From Ridgeia piscesae (lineage: Eukaryota; Annelida; Polychaeta; Sabellida; Siboglinidae): a stretch of DNA of 64,000 nucleotides. Positions 1 through 12,868 of the stretch are shown piece after piece; the stretch's first letter is position 1; each line of letters opens with the position of its first letter. The stretch is from the NCBI GenBank assembly GCA_025642075.2, contig JAODUO010000629.1:2501-66500 (forward strand), read 5' to 3'. A program made the position numbers and the translations under genes. The notes under the pieces were generated by a model. It saw nothing but the letters and a program-made list of their open reading frames with translations. It searched no databases and was not told the origin of the DNA.

Positions 1-2174
1 GCTGTGTTCAGTTATGACGACGGAGTCACATGTACGTGACTGCTGTGTTCAGTTATGATGATGGAGTCACATGTACGTGACTGCTGTGTTCAGTTATGAT
101 GATGGAGTCACATGTACGTGACTGCTGTGTTCAGTTATGATGATGGAGTCACATGTACGTGACTGCTGTGTTCAGTTATGATGATGGAGTCATATGTACG
201 TGACTGCTGTGTTCAGTTATGATGATGGAGTCACATGTACGTGACTGCTGTGTTCAGTTATGATGATGGAGTCACATGTACGTGACTGCTGTGTTCAGTT
301 ATGATGATGGAGTCACATGTACGTGACTGCTGTGTTCAGTTATGACGATGGAGTCACATGTACGTGACTGCTGTGTTCAGTTATGATGATGGAGTCACAT
401 GTACGTGACTGCTGTGTTCAGTTATGACGACGGAGTCACATGTACGTGACTGCTGTGTTCAGTTATGATGATGGAGTCACATGTACGTGACTGCTGTGTT
501 CAGTTATGATGATGGAGTCACATGTACGTGACTGCTGTGTTCAGTTATGATGATGGAGTCACATGTACGTGACTGCTGTGTTCAGTTATGACGATGGAGT
601 CACATGTACGTGACTGCTGTGTTTGGCTATGACGATGGAGATACATGTACGTGACTGCTGTGTTCAGTTATGACGATGGAGTCACATGTACGTGACTGCT
701 GTGTTCAGTTATGATGATGGAGTCACATGTACGTGACTGCTGTGTTCAGTTATGACGACGGAGTCACATGTACGTGACTGCTGTGTTCAGTTATGATGAT
801 GGAGTCACATGTACGTGACTGCTGTGTTCAGTTATGATGATGGAGTCACATGTACGTGACTGCTGTGTTCAGTTATGATGATGGAGTCACATGTACGTGA
901 CTGCTGTGTTCAGTTATGATGATGGAGTCACATGTACGTGACTGCTGTGTTCAGTTATGATGATGGAGACACATGTACGTGACTGCTGTGTTCAGTTGAC
1001 GATGGAGTCACATGTACGTGACTGCTGTGTTCAGTTATGATGATGGAGTCACATGTACGTGACTGCTGTGTTCAGTTATGACGATGGAGTCACATGTACG
1101 TGACTGCTGTGTTTGGCTATGACGATGGAGATACATGTACGTGACTGCTGTGTTCAGTTATGACGATGGAGATACATGTACGTGACTGCTGTGTTCAGTT
1201 ATGATGATGGAGTCACATGTACGTGACTGCTGTGTTCAGTTATGACGACGGAGTCACATGTACGTGACTGCTGTGTTCAGTTATGATGATGGAGTCACAT
1301 GTACGTGACTGCTGTGTTCAGCTATGATGATGGAGTCACATGTACGTGACTGCTGTGTTCAGTTATGATGATGGAGTCACATGTACGTGACTGCTGTGTT
1401 CAGTTATGATGATGGAGTCACATGTACGTGACTGCTGTGTTCAGTTATGACGATGGAGTCACATGTACGTGACTGCTGTGTTCAGTTATGACGATGGAGT
1501 CACATGTATGTGACTGCTGTGTTCAGTTATGACGACGGAGTCACATGTACGTGACTGCTGTGTTCAGTTATGACGATGGAGTCACATGTACGTGACTGCT
1601 AGGTTCACTTATGAAGATGGAGTCACATGTACGTGACTGCTGTGTCAGTTATGACGACGGAGTCACATGTACGTGACTGCTGTGTCAGTTATGACGATGG
1701 AGTCACATGTACGTGACTGCTGTGTTTAGTTGTGACGATGGAGTCATATGTACGTGACTGCTGTGTCAGTTATGATGACGGAGTCACATGTACGTGACTG
1801 CTGTGTCAGCTATGACGATGGAGTCATATGTACGTGACTGCTGTGTTCAGTTATGATGATGGAGTCATATGTACGTGACTGCTGGGTCAGTTATGATGAT
1901 GGAGTCACATGTACGTGACTGCTGTGTTCAGTTATGACGATGGAGTCATATGTACGTGACTGCTGTGTTCAGTTATGACGATGGAGTCATATGTACGTGA
2001 CTGCTGTGTTCAGTTATGACGACGGAGTCACATGTACGTGACTGCTGTGTTTGGCTATGACGATGGAGTCACATGTACGTGACTGCTGTGTTCAGTTATG
2101 ATGATGGAGTCACATGTACGTGACTGCTGTGTTCAGTTATGATGATGGAGTCATATGTACGTGACTGCTGTGTT
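1..2174. repeat. 41-bp minisatellite array, about 53 copies
   Basis: The 41-bp unit begins gctgtgttcagttatgatga and ends with the cacatgtacgtgact segment. The array is already running at base 1, so its true start lies outside the window. Variants are mostly c/t changes (gatgat, gacgat, gacgac), with occasional tcatatg units and gtttggctat units. The gtttggctat variant recurs at 621 and 1111 and the gacgacgg variant at about 751 and 1241, both 490 bp apart. This points to a block duplication of about 12 units, one of which has lost 2 bp near 999. The array sits just beyond the 3' end of the IQCB1 gene. Confidence 0.97.
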
Positions 2175-2222
2175 TGGGTATACAGTGTTTCACCTACATA
2201 TCATTTCAAGGACGACGTGTTA

Positions 2223-2228
2223 TTTAAT
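2223..2228 (-). terminator. Candidate poly(A) signal of IQCB1
   Basis: The minus strand reads ATTAAA about 200 bases beyond the IQCB1 stop codon, just before the 41-bp array. It is a common variant signal in a plausible place. No cleavage site can be confirmed from sequence. Confidence 0.35.
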
Positions 2229-2428
2229 CATTTCTAGGACCGAGCACCTACGCTGCAATCATTAAAAACTCCAACTAATTTACACAACAAAACATATCTG
2301 TACCATAAACAAAATTCTGACTTATAATGACTGACGTAATACACAAATCCCACTGTTTCGACGCTTGCTGCATTTTAGGTGGTCCCCATTTAGATAGAGT
2401 TTTGGGGCTTTCTGACTGTTTGGTCGAC

Positions 2429-5400
2429 TCAGAAGACTCTCCAGTCTCCCAGTTCTTCTGCCGTCTTCTCATCCTGGTATTCGTCACCCAACTTCCGCCA
2501 CCACGGTTGCCGTAGCAACCGCAACTCCTCGTTGTGGTCGTGCCTCGCTTTGGAAGCGACCGGAACAGAATGGCTGACGAAGTTCTCCAAGTCTTGTTCA
2601 GTGACGTCACTTAGTGTCGGTGCAGCTGAAAAATATATGTCATTATGTCATTCTAAAGAACATGTTCGCACTTGTAGTAAGAGTTCACTGTATTACTTAT
2701 CACCTCACACAGGGAGAAGGGAGGGAACCACCTCACACAGAGAGAAGGGACGGAACCACCTCACACAGAGAGAAAGGAAGGAACCACCTCACACAGAGAG
2801 AAAGGAAGGAACCACCTCACACAGAGAGAAGGGACGGAACCACCTCACACAGAGAGAAGGGAGGGAACCACCTCACACAGAGAGAAAGGAAGGAACCACC
2901 TCACACAGAGAGAAAGGAAGGAACCACCTCACACAGAGAGAAAGGAAGGAACCACCTCACACAGGGAGAAGGGAGGGAACCACCTCACACAGAGAGAAAG
3001 GAAGGAACCACCTCACACAGGGAGAAGGGAGGGAACCACCTCACACAGAGAGAAGGGAGGGAACCACCTCACACAGAGAGAAGGGAGGGAACCACCTCAC
3101 ACAGAGAGAAGGGAGGGAACCACCTCACACAGAGAGAAGGGAGGGAACCACCTCACACAGAGAGAAGGGAGGGAACCACCTCACACAGAGAGAAGGGAGG
3201 GAACCACCTCACACAGAGAGAAGGGAGGGAACCACCTCACACAGAGAGAAGGGAGGGAACCACCTCACACAGAGAGAAGGGAGGGAACCACCTCACACAG
3301 AGAGAAGGGAGGGAACCACCTCACACAGAGAGAAGGGAGGGAACCACCTCACACAGGAGAAGGGAGGGAACCACCTCACACAGGAGAAGGGAGGGAACCA
3401 CCTCACACAGAGAGAAGGGAGGGAACCACCTCACACAGAGAGAAGGGAGGGAACCACCTCACACAGAGAGAAGGGAGGGAACCACCTCACACAGAGAGAA
3501 GGGAGGGAACCACCTCACACAGGGAGAAGGGAGGGAACCACCTCACACAGGGAGAAGGGAGGGAACCACCTCACACAGAGAGAAGGGACGGAACCACCTC
3601 ACACAGAGAGAAAGGACGGAACCACCTCACACAGAGAGAAGGGGGACGGGGGGGAAACCCCCTCACACAGAGAGAAGGGACGGAACCACCTCACACAGAG
3701 AGAAGGGAGGGAACCACCTCACACAGAGAGAAGGGACGGAACCACCTCACACAGAGAGAAGGGACGGAACCACCTCACACAGAGAGAAGGGACGGAACCA
3801 CCTCACACAGAGAGAAGGGAGGGAACCACCTCACACAGAGAGAAGGGACGGAACCACCTCACACAGAGAGAAGGGAGGGAACCACCTCACACAGAGAGAA
3901 GGGACGGAACCACCTCACACAGAGAGAAGGGAGGGAACCACCTCACACAGAGAGAAGGGAAGGAACCACCTCACACAGAGAGAAGGGAGGGAACCACCTC
4001 ACACAGAGAGAAGGGAGGGAACCACCTCACACAGAGAGAAGGGAGGGAACCACCTCACACAGAGAGAAGGGAGGAACCACCTCACACAGAGAGAAGGGAG
4101 GGAACCACCTCACACAGAGAGAAGGGAGGGAACCACCTCACACAGAGAGAAGGGAGGGAACCACCTCACACAGAGAGAAGGGAGGGAACCACCTCACACA
4201 GGGAGAAGGGAGGGAACCACCTCACACAGAGAGAAGGGAGGGAACCACCTCACACAGGGAGAAGGGACGGAACCACCTCACACAGAGAGAAGGGAGGGAA
4301 CCACCTCACACAGGAGAAGGGACGGAACCACCTCACACAGAGAGAAGGGAGGGAACCACCTCACACAGAGAGAAGGGAGGGAACCACCTCACACAGAGAG
4401 AAGGGACGGAACCACCTCACACAGAGAGAAGGGACGGAACCACCTCACACAGAGAGAAGGGACGGAACCACCTCACACAGAGAGAAGGGAGGGAACCACC
4501 TCACACAGAGAGAAGGGACGGAACCACCTCACACAGAGAGAAGGGAGGGAACCACCTCACACAGAGAGAAGGGACGGAACCACCTCACACAGAGAGAAGG
4601 GAGGGAACCACCTCACACAGAGAGAAGGGACGGAACCACCTCACACAGAGAGAAGGGAGGGAACCACCTCACACAGAGAGAAGGGACGGAACCACCTCAC
4701 ACAGAGAGAAGGGACGGAACCACCTCACACAGAGAGAAGGGAGGGAACCACCTCACACAGAGAGAAGGGAGGGAACCACCTCACACAGAGAGAAGGGAGG
4801 GAACCACCTCACACAGAGAGAAGGGAGGGAACCACCTCACACAGAGAGAAGGGAGGGAACCACCTCACACAGAGAGAAGGGAGGGAACCACCTCACACAG
4901 AGAGAAGGGACGGAACCACCTCACACAGAGAGAGGAGGAAACTAAGAGAGAAGGGAGGGAACCACCTCACACAGAGAGAAGGGACGGAACCACCTCACAC
5001 AGAGAGAAGGGACGGAACCACCTCACACAGAGAGAAGGGAGGGAACCACCTCACACAGAGAGAAGGGAGGGAACCACCTCACACAGAGAGAAGGGACGGA
5101 ACCACCTCACACAGAGAGAAGGGAGGGAACCACCTCACACAGAGAGAAGGGAGGAACCACCTCACACAGAGAGAAGGGACGGAACCACCTCACACAGAGA
5201 GAAGGGAGGGAACCACCTCACACAGAGAGAAGGGAGGGAACCACCTCACACAGAGAGAAGGGAGGGAACCACCTCACACAGAGAGAAGGGAGGGAACCAC
5301 CTCACACAGAGAGAAGGGACGGAACCACCTCACACAGAGAGAAGGGAGGGAACCACCTCACACAGAGAGAAGGGAGGGAACCACCTCACACAGAGAGAAG

Positions 5401-8400
5401 GGACGGAACCACCTCACACAGAGAGAAGGGAGGGAACCACCTCACACAGAGAGAAGGGAGGGAACCACCTCACACAGAGAGAAGGGATGGAACCACCTCA
5501 CACAGAGAGAAGGGACGGAACCACCTCACACAGAGAGAAGGGACGGAACCACCTCGCACAGAGAGAAGGGAGGGAACCACCTCACACAGAGAGAAGGGAC
5601 GGAACCACCTCACACAGAGAGAAGGGAGGGAACCACCTCACACAGAGAGAAGGGAGGGAACCACCTCACACAGAGAAGGGAGGAACCACCTCACACAGAG
5701 AGAAGGGACGGAACCACCTCACACAGAGAGAAGGGACGGAACCACCTCACACAGAGAGAAGGGACGGAACCACCTCACACAGAGAGAAGGGACGGAACCA
5801 CCTCACACAGAGAGAAGGGACGGAACCACCTCACACAGAGAGAAGGGACGGAACCACCTCACACAGAGAGAAGGGACGGAACCACCTCACACAGAGAGAA
5901 GGGACGGAACCACCTCACACAGAGAGAAGGGACGGAACCACCTCACACAGAGAGAAGGGAGGGAACCACCTCACACAGGGAGAAGGGACGGAACCACCTC
6001 ACACAGAGAGAAGGGAGGGAACCACCTCACACAGGGAGAAGGGAGGGAACCACCTCACACAGAGAGAAGGGAGGGAACCACCTCGCACAGGGAGAAGGGA
6101 GGGAATCACCTCACACAGAGAGAAGGGAGGGAACCACCTCATACAGGGAGAAGGGAGGGAACCACCTCACACAGAGAGAAGGGACGGAACCACCTCACAC
6201 AGAGAGAAGGGAGGGAACCACCTCACACAGAGAGAAGGGAGGGAACCACCTCACACAGAGAGAAGGGACGGAACCACCTCACACAGAGAGAAGGGAGGGA
6301 ACCACCTCATACAGGGAGAAGGGAGGGAACCACCTCACACAGAGAGAAGGGACGGAACCACCTCACACAGAGAGAAGGGAGGGAACCACCTCACACAGAG
6401 AGAAGGGAGGGAACCACCTCACACAGAGAGAAGGGACGGAACCACCTCACACAGAGAGAAGGGAGGGAACCACCTCAACAGGGAGAAGGGAGGGAACCAC
6501 CTCACACAGAGAGAAGGGACGGAACCACCTCCACAGAGAGAAGGGAGGGAACCACCTCACACAGAGAGAAGGGAGGGAACCACCTCACACAGAGAGAAGG
6601 GACGGAACCACCTCACACAGAGAGAAGGGAGGGAACCACCTCACACAGGGAGAAGGGACGGAACCACCTCGCACAGAGAGAAGGGAGGGAACCACCTCAC
6701 ACAGGGAGAAGGGAGGGAACCACCTCACACAGAGAGAAGGGAGGGAACCACCTCGCACAGGGAGAAGGGAGGAATCCACCTCACACAGAGAGAAGGGAGG
6801 GAACCACCTCACACAGGGAGAAGGGAGGGAACCACCTCACACAGAGAGAAGGGAGGGAGAACCACCTCACACAGAGAGAAGGGAGGGAACCACCTCACAC
6901 AGAGAGAAGGGAGGGAACCACCTCACACAGAGAGAAGGGACGGAACCACCTCACACAGAGAGAAGGGAGGGAACCACCTCACACAGAGAGAAGGGAGGGA
7001 ACCACCTCACACAGAGAGAAGGGAGGGAACCACCTCACACAGAGAGAAGGGAGGGAACCACCTCACACAGAGAGAAGGGAGGGAACCACCTCACACAGAG
7101 AGAAGGGAGGGAACCACCTCACACAGAGAGAAGGGAGGGAACCACCTCACACAGAGAGAAGGGAGGGAACCACTTCATACAGAGAGAAGGGAGGGAACCA
7201 CCTCACACAGGGAGAAGGGAGGGAACCACCTCACACAGAGAGAAGGGACGGAACCACCTCGCACAGAGAGAAGGGAGGGAACCACCTCACACAGAGAGAA
7301 GGGAGGGAACCACCTCACACAGAGAGAAGGGACGGAACCACCTCACACAGAGAGAAGGGAGGGAACCACCTCAAACAGGGAGAAGGGACGGAACCACCTC
7401 ACACAGAGAGAAGGGAGGGAACCACCTCACACAGAGAGAAGGGAGGGAACCACCTCACACAGGGAGAAGGGAGGGAACCACCTCACACAGAGAGAAGGGA
7501 GGGAACCACCTCAACAGAGAAGGGAGGGAACCACCTCACACAGAGAGAAGGGACGGAACCACCTCACACAGAGAGAAGGGAGGGAACCACCTCGCACAGA
7601 GAGAAGGGAGGGAACCACCTCACACAGAGAGAAGGGACGGAACCACCTCACACAGAGAGAAGGGAGGGAACCACCTCATACAGGGAGAAGGGAGGGAACC
7701 ACCTCACACAGAGAGAAGGGACGGAACCACCTCACACAGAGAGAAGGGACGGAACCACCTCACACAGAGAGAAGGGAGGGAACCACCTCACACAGGGAGA
7801 AGGGAGGGAACCACCTCACACAGAGAGAAGGGAGGGAACCACCTCACACAGAGAGAAAGGAAGGAACCACCTCACACAGAGAGAAGGGACGGAACCACCT
7901 CACACAGAGAGAAGGGAGGGAACCACCTCACACAGAGAGAAGGGACGGAACCACCTCACACAGAGAGAAGGACGGAACCACCTCACACAGAGAGAAGGGA
8001 CGGAACCACCTCACACAGAGAGAAGGGAGGAACCACCTCAACAGGAGAAGGGAGGGAACCACCTCACACAGAGAGAAGGGAGGGAACCACCTCATACAGA
8101 GAGAAGGGAGGGAACCACCTCACACAGAGAGAAGGGACGGAACCACCTCACACAGAGAGAAGGGAGGGAACCACCTCACACAGAGAGAAGGGAGGGAACC
8201 ACCTCACACAGAGAGAAGGGATGGAACCACCTCACACAGAGAGAAGGGAGGGAACCACCTCACACAGGAGAAGGGAGGGAACCACCTCATACAGAGAGAA
8301 GGGATGGAACCACCTCACACAGAGAGAAGGGAAGGAACCACCTCACACAGAGAGAAGGGAGGGAACCACCTCACACAGGGAGAAGGGAGGGAACCACCTC

Positions 8401-11400
8401 ATACAGAGAGAAGGGATGGAACCACCTCACACAGAGAGAAGGGAGGGAACCACCTCACACAGAGAGAAGGGAGGGAACCACCTCACACAGAGAGAAGGGA
8501 TGGAACCACCTCACACAGAGAGAAGGGACGGAACCACCTCACACAGAGAGAAGGGAGGGAACCACCTCACACAGAGAGAAGGGAGGGAACCACCTCACAC
8601 AGAGAGAAGGGATGGAACCACCTCACACAGAGAGAAGGGAGGGAACCACCTCACACAGGGAGAAGGGAGGGAACCACCTCATACAGAGAGAAGGGATGGA
8701 ACCACCTCACACAGAGAGAAGGGAGGGAACCACCTCACACAGAGAGAAGGGAGGGAACCACCTCACACAGAGAGAAGGGATGGAACCACCTCACACAGAG
8801 AGAAGGGAAGGAACCACCTCACACAGAGAGAAGGGAGGGAACCACCTCACACAGAGAAGGGACGGAACCACCTCACACAGAGAGAAGGGACGGAACCACC
8901 TCACACAGAGAGAAGGGAGGGAACCACCTCACACAGGGAGAAGGGAGGGAACCACCTCACACAGAGAGAAGGGAGGGAACCACCTCACACAGAAAGAAGG
9001 GAGGGAACCACCTCGCACAGAGAGAAGGGACGGAACCACCTCACACAGAGAGAAGGGACGGAACCACCTCACACAGAGAGAAGGGAGGGAACCACCTCAC
9101 ACAGAGAAGGGACGGAACCACCTCACACAGGGAAAAGGGAGGGAACCACCTCGTACAGTAAAAAGGGAGGGAACCACGCCAAATATAACTGGTCTGTGCA
9201 TTACAATCACAATCAGTGTCAATGTTATCATTGTTTGTTCAGGCGTGGTGACCATCGCATGCCCTGGCACTGAGCACTGACCTATAATGAGAGTGGAATC
9301 GACCTCGAGCTGTGCAATCAAGGCCTGACGGTGCTGCTCCGAGGACCGACGTGGCTTCGACATGATGACGTTGCGCCGGAGCAGATCCTGAACCTTGTTG
9401 TGGAGCTCCGACTCTTGCTCTTTGCTTCGTTCTGTCACCTGTAGACAGTTGCTCAACGATGACACAACTGCTTGACCATTTGGTACAAAACTTACAATAA
9501 TTATGTACAAAATGTACTATACAACAAATGTCACATGTGGATGCAGCCAATACTCATAATGACACGTAGCTGCACGTTCAATAATTGATAAATGCTGTAG
9601 GTTACTAAAAAAAATTTAGTTACATATTTTATCTATTGTAGTAAATGTAAAAGTTAGTAGTGAGAAGAGACTTACAAACAAACTGACAAATATCTCAGAC
9701 TACTACATAAACAAAAATATTGCACTTTTGATGAGTCAAACATTTCTTTGTCTGCATGCCATGTGGGGTTAGTAAATCATGTTAAAACAAAACACTGTGT
9801 ATGTGTGTGTGTGCATGCAGGCATGTCAAGCAAGGTGGTTTTTTTTTTAATATTCAGACTTCAAACATTGCCCGGCTAGTATAATGATGCGCTCACGTAA
9901 GCGAGCCTGGCTGGACACGTACCGGGTGAGATTCCCGCCACTCCTGTATTTGTGTCTGAAGCTCTACCCTCCTTTCATCTGTCAATCCGGGGGGTCGCTG
10001 CCACATTGGAAGCTCAGTCCGTCGGTTGTGGATTCGTTTCAGCCATTGTCGTACCTAAAACATGACAGTACAGATGTAGAACACTTCTTGAACGATCTCA
10101 CTCTTGGGTGGTAATCACAGTCATATATATTGATTCATTGCTTCTAACAACAATGTCCCTGATCACCTGCCAAATGTGACCAATGACCACACAAATCACT
10201 CATGTGATTGCAATTTTTGGCCACTTATGAGTGACCACAGGACAATTTCAGTAAAATAATGAGTAAGGAAAGTTCATCATTGAACAGAACACCTTTCCCA
10301 GCTGTTTGATTTCAGTGGGAAAACTGTGACTAATGTGTTTCTAAAACTATCCACAAGGGGTCAGCACTTCAATGTTAGGCATGTTGTGCTTGTTTTGTCA
10401 ATTATGGCCGACAGAATAACTAAAGGGTTAACATAGCAATATGCATGGAAACGTCAACATGCCAACTTCACTTTGTCAAACAGTTCATATACCATTCTCT
10501 AAACTGTTTTCACTCGAAAATTATCCAAGTCTGTAGCCAGTTTTCAGAACAATTTCAACTCATTTTATAGAAAGAGTACCACTTGTCGAACGTTCACAGC
10601 TGCACTCAACACTAACCCTCAGGTTCACTCACCCCACGCTGCAGGCAGATGGCAGCACGTGTCTCGCGTACACCCTTCTGCGTCGACGCGAGACACTTCC
10701 TGGTCATGTGACCCCGCCACAATGCCTGGATCTTGACGGCCGACTGCAGCTTCTCCTGCTCCAGGTGTTTCTGCACCTCAGCTGTGAACAGACACTGGCT
10801 GTAGTTCTGTGTATGTTAATAGGCTAACTTTCGGGGTGTAAATGTATTTCCTCCACAGTGCTGCACTCCATTCAAACTCCATTCACTCTGTGTTATCTCC
10901 ATTCACTTTCTTGCACCATCAGTCAATCAACTGACAAGTCGTTAAGGTAGTTATTTAGTGTTACTAATTTGTTATGTATTTGTAATGTTTTTCTACGCAG
11001 GTTTCTTTAAAGGGAACCATGATGGTGCTGCTTAACCTAGAGTAACTTTGGATGATATGATATGATACGACACGTACTGAATTTATTCTTCTGTTGTTCT
11101 AAATCAATATCCTACCAACAACTGTCCATTTCTTCTTATTGTAGGAATGCATTTATGATTAGTCTCTACATAACCAAGCAACTCATGTCATTTTCACGCA
11201 TGAATTTCCGTCTAGACCGAGGACAGAAATATCAGGTTTAAGACTGAAATACTGTAACTGTGATTGTTGTTGTCTGTGTTTTGTCTGAGCTAGCAGTTCA
11301 ACAACACAAGACTTGTACATGTCCCAGCAGTTCAACAACACAAGACTTGTACATGTCCCAGCAGTTCAACAACACAACACTTGTACATGTCCCAGCAGTT

Positions 11401-12828
11401 CAACAACACAAGACTTGTACATGTCCCAGCAGTTCAACACAAGACTTGTACATGTCCCAGCAGTTCAACACAAGACTTGTACATGTCCCAGCAGTTCAAC
11501 AACACAACACTTGTACATGTCCCAGCAGTTCAACAACACAAGACTTGTACATGTCCCAGCAGTTCAACAACACAACACTTGTACATGTCCCAGCAGTTCA
11601 ACAACACAACACTTGTACATGTCCCAGCAGTTCAACAACACAACACTTGTACATGTCCCAGCAGTTCAACAACACAACACTTGTACATGTCCCAGCAGTT
11701 CAACAACACAACACTTGTACATGTCCCAGCAGTTCAACAACACAAGACTTGTACATGTCCCAGCAGTTCAACAACACAAGACTTGTACATGTCCCAACAG
11801 TTCAACAACACAAGACTTGTACATGTCCCAGCAGTTCAACCACACAACACTTGTACATGTCCCAGCAGTTCAACAACACAAGACTTGTACATGTCCCAGC
11901 AGTTCAACAACACAACACTTGTACATGTCCCAGCAGTTCAACAACACAAGACTTGTACATGTCCCAACAGTTCAACAACACAAGACTTGTACATGTCCCA
12001 GCAGTTCAACCACACAACACTTGTACATGTCCCAGCAGTTCAACAACACAACACTTGTACATGTCCCAGCAGTTCAACAACACAACACTTGTACATGTCC
12101 CAGCAGTTCCAGCTCATCAGAAAAGGTCAACACCATCAACATACAAACAACTTTACCTGCAAACATACAAGTTTATTGATGCAAACCAAAACATTTCTCA
12201 TAAAACTGGTAACTGTTACATATTCTTCAATACAGACAGCCCCCAGCGCCCCCTACCTGCAGGAAGCAGCGTTAACATCTCAAGCTGTTTCTCCCGTAGA
12301 TCTCTCATCGCATGTCTCCGCTGTATCAGAAGCATGTGGCGTAGTTCAGCCTGAACCTTCTCCTCCAGCTTCCGTTGCTCCTCCTCAATCTTCCGACCAC
12401 TGTCAGCAGGAACCAGCAAATATGATCCATCTTAGCTATCCGGGTATTTTGTCACAAAGGCACATGCACTAAAAAATAGCTATCCACCAGTAGGTCATGT
12501 CCTATAAAATGTTGTGACTTGTGGCAGAAATGCATACCTGAGAATTTCAGCTGTCTATCGTCAGTTTAGTTTCCTAAACACATGACTTGGCACAAAGAAA
12601 ATGCACATGTTTACAAACCTATTTATTAGAAATACTATAGACAATGTGAATCAATAGTACCTCGTTTCACAAAACATTGCCTTTGAAAAATTTGAAGGTA
12701 GATTTTTAGATTTTTTTATATATGTTTGTATTATGCTTCGGTTTGTTTGAGGCTCTGGGGCTATCACATAGTGACTCTCTCTCTCTCTCTCTCTCCCCCT
12801 CTCTCTCTCCCTCTCTCTCTCTCTGTCC

Positions 12829-12868
<40 letters not shown>

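Noticed and set aside
1..2174. CRISPR-like array
   Set aside because: Units are directly adjacent with no unique spacers, and the context is a eukaryotic genome. It is a minisatellite.
2532..9273. Forward open frames of 2,209 and 2,219 codons
   Set aside because: They are created by the stop-free 28-bp minisatellite, open in every forward frame with the same residues cyclically permuted. They lie in an intron of IQCB1 on the other strand.
11260..12472. Three forward frames of 288-364 codons
   Set aside because: Stop-free 34-bp minisatellite. The non-repeat tail overlaps the antisense of an IQCB1 exon.
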